A DNA stretch of 5,946 nt from Candidatus Caenarcanum sp. (GCA_020720345.1 DYOT01000086.1:1-5946); one strand, 5' to 3'; numbered from the stretch's first letter, positions 1-5,946 are shown. Notes: generated from the sequence alone by a model not told the origin. Made by a program: numbers and translations.

Positions 1-1
1 G

Positions 2-130
2 CTGAAACGGCTTGCTTGGCAAGGCGGTGCAGGCTTTAACAAGACAGCTTCTAAGATATTAAAGAAATTAGATATTTTTGCCTTCAATATAGGTGCTACA
101 GCTGTTAAAAATATTTTTTTCTTTAAATGA
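2..130 (+). CDS. Possible 3' end of an unrecognised gene entering from the left edge
   Basis: Reading + strand from base 2 gives 42 sense codons without interruption, ending at TGA 128-130. The peptide begins LKRLAWQGGAGF and ends AVKNIFFFK. It is a mix of small, basic and hydrophobic residues, and I recognise no family. The first 55 bases are visibly richer in G+C than the downstream DNA, which would suit a coding tail, but 42 codons are too few to prove coding. If real, its last 63 bases overlap tail to tail with the - strand gene ending at 68. A second + strand frame (6-62, ending at TAA 60-62) is also open over this short stretch, so the frame choice is uncertain. Confidence 0.3.
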   Translation: MKRLAWQGGAGFNKTASKILKKLDIFAFNIGATAVKNIFFFK

Positions 131-628
131 CAATTTTTTTTGATTAAAAGCTGATTTGGTTATTTCGCTTTTATTGCAGTCTTTTTGGAAAATCTTATCC
201 ATATACCTGTGTAGTATAATGTTATTCAATAAGGGAGTAAGAATTGCGCCCTCAATAATTGTACTTATGAAAGAAAATACCAGAATTGCAGCTTTTATTT
301 TCTGTTCATTTTTTCCTGAAAGTGATGTTAAGCTTTTATTTTCCAGCGCTTTAAATTGTGCCATAGAGAAGGGTTTTTTTGTTATATGTTGTGCGTATAA
401 CTTACCGCCTACTCTTTCAAATAAAGTTCCAACAGTTAGAATTATTCCTAACCCAACCATTTCTGTCGAAAATTCTCTTGCAGCAGCATATCTTTTTGCA
501 TCTTCAGGCGTGTTTTTATCAGACATGGTTATAATCGGTCTGCCAATTCCATTAATAATTTTTCTGGCAGCCACGACATATTTGGGTGTAAGAACTTTTC
601 CGATAGTAATCGGATCAAAAAAAGACAT
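68..628 (-). CDS. Hypothetical small membrane protein, two predicted transmembrane segments
   Basis: This is a 186-residue protein of no family I can name. A short N-terminal part (residues 1-55) ends in a polar motif, RYAAAREFSTE. Then come a hydrophobic segment at about 57-75, a polar basic loop at about 80-111, a second long hydrophobic segment at about 112-138 (AAILVFSFISTIIEGAIL then LTPLLNN), and a basic, lysine-rich tail of about 45 residues. This predicts an inner-membrane protein with two helices and no cleaved signal peptide. The ATG at 628 is preceded on the - strand by AAAAGG (637-642) eight bases upstream, which supports this start and strand. The gene is divergent from hydF across a 116-base spacer. 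Its 3' end may overlap a gene entering from the left edge, so the last 20 residues could be a recent extension. The general style resembles small membrane proteins I associate with Gastranaerophilales, but that is only recollection. Confidence 0.62.
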   Translation of the reverse strand: MSFFDPITIGKVLTPKYVVAARKIINGIGRPIITMSDKNTPEDAKRYAAAREFSTEMVGLGIILTVGTLFERVGGKLYAQHITKKPFSMAQFKALENKSLTSLSGKNEQKIKAAILVFSFISTIIEGAILTPLLNNIILHRYMDKIFQKDCNKSEITKSAFNQKKLSFKEKNIFNSCSTYIEGKNI

Positions 629-693
629 ATAAAAAGCCTTTTTGCTAAAATAAAAACATCTATGTTATGAATAAAAACAGCTTGGAAAAAAAG

Positions 694-720
694 TTGACAG
701 TAAAAAGGTTAAATATTAAT
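694..720 (+). promoter_or_regulatory. Candidate sigma-70-type promoter for hydF
   Basis: A perfect -35 hexamer TTGACA lies at 694-699, 45 bases before the hydF start codon. The -10 is less clear: ATTAAT (715-720, spacer 15) is the nearest candidate in an AT-rich run, and it is imperfect in both sequence and spacing. The box lies in the divergent spacer between hydF and the membrane-protein gene. No operator or FNR/Rex-like palindrome is evident. Confidence 0.35.
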
Positions 721-730
721 TATTTGTTAC

Positions 731-738
731 AAAGGAAG
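731..738 (+). promoter_or_regulatory. Ribosome binding site of hydF
   Basis: AAAGGAAG sits six bases upstream of the ATG at 745. It is a good Shine-Dalgarno match at normal spacing and fixes the hydF start. Confidence 0.7.
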
Positions 739-744
739 TAAAAA

Positions 745-1992
745 ATGCAAGGTACTCCTCGTGGAATGCGACTTCATATTGGTATTTTCGGCAGGAGAAA
801 TACCGGAAAATCCAGTATTTTAAACAAACTTACGAAGCAGGATATTTCTATAGTTTCTGAAATTGCAGGAACTACTACAGATCCTGTTGAAAAAGCCATG
901 GAACTTTTGCCGCTTGGACCTGTTTTATTTGTTGATACAGCCGGAATTGACGATGAAGGCAGTCTTGGGGAGATGCGTATTCAGAAAACCAGAAAGATTT
1001 TTGATAGAGTTGATATTGCTATTATAATTTGCGACAAACCTGACTGGGAAAACTATGAATATAAACTTTATGGAGAATTCAAAACCAGAGATATTCCTGT
1101 AATACCTGTTTTTAATAAAATTGACCTTGGTTATTCAGAAAACAATGATTTTCATAAAATAAAAAATCTTGGAATTGAACCAGTGATGGTTTCAGCAAAG
1201 GAAAATATCGGGATGAAAGAATTAAAGGAAAAAATAATTAATTCTGCGCCGGAAGAGTTTTTAAATTCGCCCTCCATTGTTTCTGATCTTGTTCCCCCCG
1301 GAGAAATGGCAATACTTGTCGTGCCTATAGACCTCGAAGCCCCTAAAGGTAGACTTATACTTCCACAGGTACAGACGATAAGAGATTTGCTTGATAATGA
1401 TTCAATGGTTATGGTTGTTAAAGAAAGAGAACTCAGAGAAGCCATTGATAGGTTTAAAAAGCCGCCTGTACTTGTTATAACAGATTCGCAGGCATTTTTA
1501 AAAGTCGCTGCCGATGTTCCAAGAGAAATTAAGCTAACTTCATTTTCAATTCTTTTTGCCAGATTTAAGGGAGAGCTAAACGAATTTACCAGAGGTGCAA
1601 TTTCAATAGATAAATTAAAAACAGGCGATAAAGTTCTTATTTGCGAGTCTTGTACACACCATGCTATAGGAGATGACATAGGCAGAGTAAAAATTCCACG
1701 CTGGTTGACTCAATATGTCGGCGGAAAACTTGAATTTGAACATTATGCAGGGCATGATTTTCCTGAAAATATAAGTGATTATAAGCTCATAATTCATTGC
1801 GGGGCATGCATGACGAACAGAAGAGAAATTCTGTCCCGCATAATGAAAGCGTCTGAGGCAGGAGTGCCTATTACAAATTATGGATTGACCATTGCTTATT
1901 CTCTGGGGATTTTTGAAAGAGCTCTTGAGCCTTTCCCTTCCGCAAAAATGGTTTATGAAGAATTAAAAAAGCTTAAGAAGCCTTTTGATTAA
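745..1992 (+). CDS. hydF: [FeFe] hydrogenase H-cluster maturation GTPase HydF
   Basis: HydF is the cytoplasmic GTPase and scaffold that carries the diiron precursor made by the radical-SAM enzymes HydE and HydG and delivers it to apo-[FeFe] hydrogenase. The 415 residues match the family's usual length. The N-terminal TrmE/Era-like G domain shows G1 GRRNTGKS (16-23), G2 GTTTDP (42-47), G3 DTAG (64-67), G4 NKID (124-127) and G5 SAKE (150-153). A middle dimerisation region at about 180-285 includes PPGEMAILVVPIDLEAPKGR. The C-terminal iron-sulfur/scaffold domain contains C303-T-H305, 45 residues, then H351-C352-G-A-C355, the HydF signature CxHx(n)HCxxC. All ligand residues are present and the frame is intact, so it should be functional. 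The start is supported by AAAGGAAG six bases upstream. hydE, hydG and the hydrogenase are not in this window, so hydF is apart from them locally. The presence of HydF implies hydrogen metabolism and an anaerobic lifestyle. Confidence 0.96.
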   Translation: MQGTPRGMRLHIGIFGRRNTGKSSILNKLTKQDISIVSEIAGTTTDPVEKAMELLPLGPVLFVDTAGIDDEGSLGEMRIQKTRKIFDRVDIAIIICDKPDWENYEYKLYGEFKTRDIPVIPVFNKIDLGYSENNDFHKIKNLGIEPVMVSAKENIGMKELKEKIINSAPEEFLNSPSIVSDLVPPGEMAILVVPIDLEAPKGRLILPQVQTIRDLLDNDSMVMVVKERELREAIDRFKKPPVLVITDSQAFLKVAADVPREIKLTSFSILFARFKGELNEFTRGAISIDKLKTGDKVLICESCTHHAIGDDIGRVKIPRWLTQYVGGKLEFEHYAGHDFPENISDYKLIIHCGACMTNRREILSRIMKASEAGVPITNYGLTIAYSLGIFERALEPFPSAKMVYEELKKLKKPFD

Positions 1993-2044
1993 AAATTTAA
2001 CATTGAATAATAGCAATTTTTAAATTTCACATGTTTTATGTATT

Positions 2045-2061
2045 TATAATGAAAATATAAT
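2045..2061 (+). promoter_or_regulatory. Candidate -10 elements for the amidotransferase gene
   Basis: Two perfect TATAAT hexamers (2045-2050 and 2056-2061) lie 11 bases apart just before the ATG at 2074. Neither has a recognisable TTGACA at 16-18 bases upstream. The first would give a leader of roughly 17 bases; the second would start almost at the ATG. In DNA this AT-rich, chance matches are common. The Shine-Dalgarno before this gene is weak (GGTA, 2066-2069), which fits a very short leader. Confidence 0.3.
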
Positions 2062-2073
2062 AAATGGTAAATT

Positions 2074-2931
2074 ATGCAAATAAATCCCGGTTTTGGCTGC
2101 CGTATGATGGCTTTAATAAATCCTGATAATGCTTTAATTGATGACTGCTTTGAAAAAAACACTCATTCCTTAAGGCAGCAAAGTAAGCCGGGTACTTGTC
2201 TTGAAGACGGGCTTGGCCGGAGTGGAAATCCTGATGGTTGGGCTTTTGTTTCTTATCAAAATAATAAGCAAATTCCAATAGTTTCTAAAAGTGTTTGGCC
2301 GGCTTATATTGACCCTAAATATCAAGCAGCTGTTAATAAATTAACTAAACAAAAATCGGAAATTATATTTGCACATGTTCGATCCGCTTCTATAGGAAGT
2401 GTTACTGTCGAGAATTGTCATCCGTTTACATATAAAAACTGGAGTTTTGAACATAATGGCGACCTTATAGGAGCTGTTATTCAGGAAACCAGAGATAAAA
2501 TCAACGGGAAATATGCAGAAATACTAGGCAATAAACCATTAGGTCAAACAGATTCCGAAGCTGCATTTTTTTATTTTCTTGGGCGAATGAAAGAAACATA
2601 TAAAACGACAGATACGAAAATAATTGGCACTGATAATACCAGAAAGATTTTTGCCCAATCTATGAAAGAACTTATAGATAAATCTTCTTCGCCCACATGT
2701 AATATCATAGTTTCTGACGGGGAAAATGTTTTTGCTCTTAAATATGGGCGTTCTCTTTATCTTGGACAACAGCAAAAGCAATTTATAATATCCTCGGAAA
2801 AAACTGATAAATCTTTGGAAGAAAGTCCTGTTAGCTGGCAGGAAATTCCTGAAGGATATATTTTAACTATTTCAAAAAACAACCAATCAAAGCCTGTTTT
2901 AACTTCGTTTGCAGACCTTGTTAAAAAATAA
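2074..2931 (+). CDS. Class II glutamine amidotransferase-like Ntn hydrolase (YafJ-like)
   Basis: This 285-residue protein has the landmarks of the class II glutamine amidotransferase (N-terminal nucleophile hydrolase) fold, closest to the stand-alone YafJ-type group. That fold hydrolyses glutamine, or a related amide, through an N-terminal cysteine. Visible motifs are CRMMALI (9-15), NPDGWAFVSY (52-61, family NxDGWGxxxY), AHVR (100-103), ENCHPF (113-118), EHNGDL (126-131, the oxyanion-hole HNG motif) and TDSEA (159-163). A beta-rich second half (about 208-270) completes the fold. No synthase or acceptor domain is fused, so the ammonia acceptor is unknown. The candidate nucleophile is Cys9, not Cys2. 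No start codon lies directly before Cys9 (that codon is GGC), so an eight-residue N-terminal peptide must be removed for the usual mechanism to work. The gene follows hydF by 81 bases on the same strand and converges with the next gene after nine bases. The physiological role is not deducible from sequence. Confidence 0.82.
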   Translation: MQINPGFGCRMMALINPDNALIDDCFEKNTHSLRQQSKPGTCLEDGLGRSGNPDGWAFVSYQNNKQIPIVSKSVWPAYIDPKYQAAVNKLTKQKSEIIFAHVRSASIGSVTVENCHPFTYKNWSFEHNGDLIGAVIQETRDKINGKYAEILGNKPLGQTDSEAAFFYFLGRMKETYKTTDTKIIGTDNTRKIFAQSMKELIDKSSSPTCNIIVSDGENVFALKYGRSLYLGQQQKQFIISSEKTDKSLEESPVSWQEIPEGYILTISKNNQSKPVLTSFADLVKK

Positions 2932-2940
2932 AAATAATTA

Positions 2941-5229
2941 TTATTGTACTAAAACCTTATAAACGTGAAATTCAGCCGGAGCAAGTCTTTCAAACATAAA
3001 TGAGTTTTTAGATAAGTTATTTATTATTGATGTTTCTGAAAAATCCTGAGAATTTTCTTCAATAATATATTCAGAAATAACAGCCAAATCTTTAGGAAGT
3101 TGGATTTTTACGTTGCAAACAGGTATGTTTACGACATTTATAAAATCACCTTCATCGTTTTTTGTAACTTCTGTAGGTGATTTTTCGTTTGCAATGACAA
3201 ATAGCTTTTCTTTTGAATTTTCAGATTCAATTATCCAGCTTACTATGCCTGTTCCTTCAGCAGAATCAAGAATTTTTGATTGCCCGGTCAATATAATTTC
3301 GTTATTTAGGGCAAATCTGTTTATTGCATCAAATTTTCTGAAAAATTCGTAATTATTATTTCTCTCCATTGATTTTTCAGCGCCAATTACAGCTTCGATG
3401 CCTGTTTGTGTAAAAGATTCATCACCGTCTATAAACATAACAGGTCTTGAAGAAAAAGCCCCGCCAGGAAGAAATTTAAGTTTAAACCATTTAAACAGAG
3501 CTCCGGCTTCACCGAGCTGCCCCGGATACTGATTAATTTCCCTGAATTCCCCATCCTGATTATTATAAACCTTAAGTATGGAAAGATTTTCTATTTTTTT
3601 ATCAATAATTTCGTTATATTCTTCAAGCTGTGTGTTGTCTTCTGCAATTTTTGAAACAGTTTTGAGGTACTGGGAGATTATGTCGCTTCCCCATAGAATG
3701 TCAAAGTCCATATCGTTGTGGTATTCATTAAAGAAATTATCCCAGAGCATATATTCTGCAAGTGCTGCGAAGTGAGCAACTTCTTTTTTTAATGCTCTGT
3801 TTGCCATACCTAAAACTCTTCCGGGTGCTCTGTAGCTTATGGGGAATCCGTCTTTTTCTGAAACTTCATCAACAATATGGTCAATATGATCAACCCTGAA
3901 TCCGTCAAAATTATAGTCTTTCTGAAGTTTTTTAAGGAAATTTATATAAAAATCGATTACTTTTTCGTTATATTCCCCTTTATCAAAGTATACAAAATAA
4001 TAAGGTGTCTGGCAGTCAAGGTTTGCAAATTTAGTAACATCTGCGCCCTTGTTATCGTAGTGTTTAAAGGTAGGATAACTTGCGCCTTCACTCATTTTGT
4101 CAAAAACAGCCACCCCTGAAGAACACCAGGCTCCGCCCGGAGCCGGCCATAAACCTTGTTTAATCAGCTCACCTATAATTTCGCCGTGGTTTGTAATGTC
4201 TTCTTCTTTTAATTCACTGGTTGCGGGTTTATTTAGCATTCCGCAAATTATTTCTTTTGCTTTTTGACAGATTATTTCCTGATTTTCTTTGGAAAACATA
4301 ATGTTTGAAAGTTCTTTTTTCTTTTCAAGAAGTTCCTTGTCAAAAATTTTATAAATGTCTTCAATGTCGTCTGTAAGAGGTATATAATCCCCCAACAATT
4401 CTTCCTGTAATATAGTTTTAACTCTTTCAACAAATATTGAATTGTTCTTTTTAGCTAATTTTACAGCAATTGTTTCGGCTTCATGGTTTAGTTGACCGGT
4501 TAAATTCTTTATATCAAGCCATCTGGCTACATGAGGAGCAGAAAGCACTGTTTTTGAGAATCTTCCTGTTTGGGGAAGAACATCATACATGATTGGATGT
4601 CCTGCAAGCTGTCCAAGCGTTAAGAAAAGCCTCACCTGATTTTTAACATCAAGATCCATTTTTTCTTTTAGTAATGCATCTTCAAGGTTTTCGCTTACTT
4701 CCGAACTTTTTGGCAGGTACGCACATCCAAATTCTCTGGGGTGAAAAGGAATTATATACATTGTAGTCGCTAAAATCCCTTTTGCTGGATTTCCTGCAGG
4801 AAGTATAACGAGCTGTTTAAGCCAGTCAATAAATTTTCCGGCTTCTTCTTTCTTATTTCCATTTCCCAAGCCGGCAAGATTTATTAATTTTATGTTATGT
4901 CCTTCTTTTTTGACCCAATTTGAATTTTTATAGCCCGAACGTGATACAGGACTTATACTTTCCTGTTTAAAAATAAATTGACCTTCTTTATAAGTGTTAT
5001 TAAATTTCAACTTTTCTTCAAGAGCTAATAGTGTTTCCGCTGCTGATAGTTCTTCAAGCGCTTTTATATGCGGATAAGGGAGATATCCGTATTTTTGAAC
5101 CTGCTCTCTTATAAAATTTTTTTTGTTTTCTTCTATAGAATTAAAGTTATACAGCGATTTTAGCTGGTTGAATAAGCCGGTTAAAAAAGAAGAATTAATT
5201 TCAAGTAAAGATTCAGTAAAGACACTCAT
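2941..5229 (-). CDS. Divergent GH13/alpha-amylase-family-like protein
   Basis: This is a large soluble protein of 762 residues, counted from the ATG at 5229, probably a TIM-barrel carbohydrate-active enzyme. The clearest evidence is FDGFRVDHIDHI (about 441-452), which matches GH13 conserved region II, with Asp447 as the expected nucleophile. LAEYML (490-495) follows where region III is expected, giving Glu492 as candidate acid/base. MFIDGDESF (598-606) could stand for region IV, giving Asp601 or Asp603 where NHD is usual. MYDVLPQTG (214-222) could stand for region I, but lacks its usual Asn-His. A helical, charged insert of about 110 residues (about 242-352) lies between regions I and II. After about 640 a beta-rich C-terminal domain fits the usual GH13 domain C. 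There is no signal peptide, so action is probably cytoplasmic, on a glucan or sugar phosphate. The start at 5229 is preferred over the in-frame ATG at 5253 because AGAGGT lies six bases before it and nothing precedes the other. The gene lies 79 bases downstream of prmA on the same strand. Confidence 0.72.
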   Translation of the reverse strand: MSVFTESLLEINSSFLTGLFNQLKSLYNFNSIEENKKNFIREQVQKYGYLPYPHIKALEELSAAETLLALEEKLKFNNTYKEGQFIFKQESISPVSRSGYKNSNWVKKEGHNIKLINLAGLGNGNKKEEAGKFIDWLKQLVILPAGNPAKGILATTMYIIPFHPREFGCAYLPKSSEVSENLEDALLKEKMDLDVKNQVRLFLTLGQLAGHPIMYDVLPQTGRFSKTVLSAPHVARWLDIKNLTGQLNHEAETIAVKLAKKNNSIFVERVKTILQEELLGDYIPLTDDIEDIYKIFDKELLEKKKELSNIMFSKENQEIICQKAKEIICGMLNKPATSELKEEDITNHGEIIGELIKQGLWPAPGGAWCSSGVAVFDKMSEGASYPTFKHYDNKGADVTKFANLDCQTPYYFVYFDKGEYNEKVIDFYINFLKKLQKDYNFDGFRVDHIDHIVDEVSEKDGFPISYRAPGRVLGMANRALKKEVAHFAALAEYMLWDNFFNEYHNDMDFDILWGSDIISQYLKTVSKIAEDNTQLEEYNEIIDKKIENLSILKVYNNQDGEFREINQYPGQLGEAGALFKWFKLKFLPGGAFSSRPVMFIDGDESFTQTGIEAVIGAEKSMERNNNYEFFRKFDAINRFALNNEIILTGQSKILDSAEGTGIVSWIIESENSKEKLFVIANEKSPTEVTKNDEGDFINVVNIPVCNVKIQLPKDLAVISEYIIEENSQDFSETSIINNLSKNSFMFERLAPAEFHVYKVLVQ

Positions 5230-5235
5230 TTTTAT

Positions 5236-5241
5236 ACCTCT
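5236..5241 (-). promoter_or_regulatory. Ribosome binding site that decides the start of the GH13-like gene
   Basis: On the - strand AGAGGT is followed by six bases and the ATG at 5229-5227. The longer in-frame start at 5253 has only AT-rich sequence before it (TTATAAAATTA). The shorter form, eight residues less, is therefore the likelier translation start. Confidence 0.65.
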
Positions 5242-5308
5242 ATATTTTGTCATTAATTTTATAACAATATTTTACATAAAAATAATCTGTTTTTTTAGTA
5301 TTTTATTT

Positions 5309-5946
5309 TTATTTTTCTGCAATAATTGCAACCCAGTTTTCTTCTTTTAAAATTTCAGTGATTTTTAAACCATGCTCAATAGCAGAATTTTCTACGGAAT
5401 CAGATTTTGCGGATATTATTCCGCTTAAAATCAATTTCCCGCCTGTTTTTACAAGTTTAACAAGTTCCGGCATGTTTTCAATTATTACTTCAGCAAGAAT
5501 ATTTGCGATAACTATATCAAATTCATCTTTTATATCAGCGGCAGTCCCTGTATAAAACCTGCACTTGTCGGCTATATCATTTTTAATTGCGTTTTCAACT
5601 GCTACATTAATTACAGAAGCATCGTTATCTACACCAACAGCGAAATCTGCTTCGAGTTTAATTCCGGCAATTGCAAGAATTCCCGAACCTGTGCCGATAT
5701 CAGCTATTTTAAGGTATTTGTCATTGCGAGGAGCTTGCGACGAAGCAATCCAATCCTGATTATCAATATTTTCTTTGGATTGCCGCGTCGAACTCTTCGA
5801 GTTCTCCTCGCAATGACGCGTAATAATTTTTTCCATAGCTTGCACACATAGCCTTGTAGTGGGGTGAGTTCCTGTTCCAAATGCGCTGCCCGGGTCTAAA
5901 TTTATTATAATTTCATTGTTTTCAGCTTTGTAATTTTCCCATGACG
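5309..5946 (-). CDS. prmA: Ribosomal protein L11 methyltransferase PrmA, 5' end beyond the window, with an in-frame palindromic insertion
   Basis: PrmA trimethylates ribosomal protein L11 using S-adenosylmethionine, in the cytoplasm. The reading frame is open from the right edge and ends at TAA 5311-5309. The 211 visible residues start SWENYKAENNEI and run into LDPGSAFGTGTHPTT (visible residues 17-31), the hallmark PrmA motif. The class I SAM-binding motif IADIGTGSGILAIAG (80-94) follows, then GVDND (104-108), the VIANILAEVI segment (145-154) carrying the family's NIL motif, and the C-terminal GGKLILSGI strand. The N-terminal L11-recognition domain, roughly 100 residues, lies off the window. 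A GTG at 5845 is not the real start, because conserved PrmA sequence continues upstream of it. Between LCVQAMEKI and the SAM motif the protein carries about 33 extra residues (RHCEENSKSS to APRND) encoded by a palindromic repeat. Other PrmA proteins have only a short linker here. The core motifs are intact, so the enzyme is probably active. The GH13-like gene follows 79 bases downstream. Confidence 0.93.
   Translation of the reverse strand, partial: SWENYKAENNEIIINLDPGSAFGTGTHPTTRLCVQAMEKIITRHCEENSKSSTRQSKENIDNQDWIASSQAPRNDKYLKIADIGTGSGILAIAGIKLEADFAVGVDNDASVINVAVENAIKNDIADKCRFYTGTAADIKDEFDIVIANILAEVIIENMPELVKLVKTGGKLILSGIISAKSDSVENSAIEHGLKITEILKEENWVAIIAEK
5720..5817. repeat. Imperfect palindromic repeat element inserted in frame within prmA
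   Basis: The left arm (5720-5753) begins GTCATTGCGAGGAG and ends CGAAGCAATCCAA. The right arm (5775-5817), read on the - strand, begins with the same 14 bases and ends GGCAATCCAA. The inner 16 bases of the arms agree at 14 positions. The arms flank a 21-base AT-rich centre. The right arm holds nine extra bases around a small nested palindrome (GAACTC TTC GAGTTC, 5790-5804). The element is visibly richer in G+C than the gene around it and could fold into one long hairpin in DNA or mRNA. Ends of the GTCATTGCGAGGAG type with an inner GAAGCAATCC are, as I recall, a dispersed non-autonomous repeat found in several bacterial groups. No transposase is present, and a target-site duplication cannot be fixed; a TA lies near both ends (5715-5716 and 5821-5822). 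Confidence 0.88.

Noticed and set aside
11..23. Small hairpin CTTGC TTG GCAAG near the left edge
   Set aside because: A five-base stem with no T-run and within a possible coding tail; nothing supports a function.
156..632. Long + strand open frame (158 codons, TTG start) opposite the membrane-protein gene
   Set aside because: It mirrors the - strand gene, starts with TTG and lacks a ribosome binding site. The - strand frame is longer, has an ATG with AAAAGG upstream, and has a sensible membrane layout.
1152..1679. Long - strand open frame (175 codons) inside hydF
   Set aside because: It lies wholly antisense to a gene with all HydF motifs and shows only serine/isoleucine-rich shadow composition.
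1991..2020. Inverted repeat AAAAATT / AATTTTT after hydF as a terminator
   Set aside because: The stem is only A and T with a 16-base loop and no GC core; in DNA this AT-rich it is expected by chance.
2932..2943. AATAATTATT palindrome between the two convergent genes as a bidirectional terminator
   Set aside because: It is ten bases of A and T with no loop or GC stem, and it overlaps a stop codon. It is too weak to support a terminator call.
5720..5817. Reading the palindrome as a transcription terminator or a CRISPR repeat
   Set aside because: It lies in the middle of an open reading frame with conserved sequence on both sides, has no following T-run, and occurs once in the window with no spacers.
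5309..5845. prmA as a complete 178-residue gene starting at GTG 5845
   Set aside because: The conserved PrmA motif LDPGSAFGTGTHPTT lies upstream of that GTG in the same frame, so the gene continues past the right edge.

Overview
The window is AT-rich bacterial DNA with short intergenic gaps, Shine-Dalgarno-type ribosome binding sites and standard genetic code. It carries four clear genes, one probable membrane-protein gene, and the tail of a possible sixth at the left edge. An [FeFe]-hydrogenase maturation gene (hydF) points to an anaerobic, fermentative organism. The AT richness, HydF and a small two-helix membrane protein resemble what I recall of Gastranaerophilales/Melainabacteria-type (non-photosynthetic Cyanobacteriota) genomes. 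That assignment is an inference; no marker here proves it.

Layout. Bases 1-130 may hold the 3' end of a + strand gene running in from the left. It converges on, and overlaps, a - strand gene (68-628) for an unrecognised protein with two likely membrane segments. A 116-base divergent spacer with a perfect TTGACA box leads into hydF (745-1992, +). Next comes a class II glutamine amidotransferase-like Ntn hydrolase (2074-2931, +) whose candidate nucleophilic cysteine is residue 9, not residue 2. Nine bases further on it converges with a large - strand gene (2941-5229) for a very divergent GH13/alpha-amylase-like protein. Upstream of that on the same strand, and possibly co-transcribed, is the 3' two thirds of prmA (5309 to beyond the right edge), ribosomal protein L11 methyltransferase.

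The most unusual feature is a 98-base palindromic repeat (5720-5817) inside prmA. It begins and ends with GTCATTGCGAGGAG in inverted orientation and is read through in frame, adding about 33 residues just before the SAM-binding motif. This is the same behaviour as Rickettsia palindromic elements. The genes do not form one evident pathway: hydrogenase maturation, amidotransfer, glucan-type carbohydrate metabolism and ribosomal protein modification lie side by side. No gap without a gene exceeds 300 bases. I see no tRNA, rRNA, CRISPR array, transposase or convincing GC-rich intrinsic terminator.
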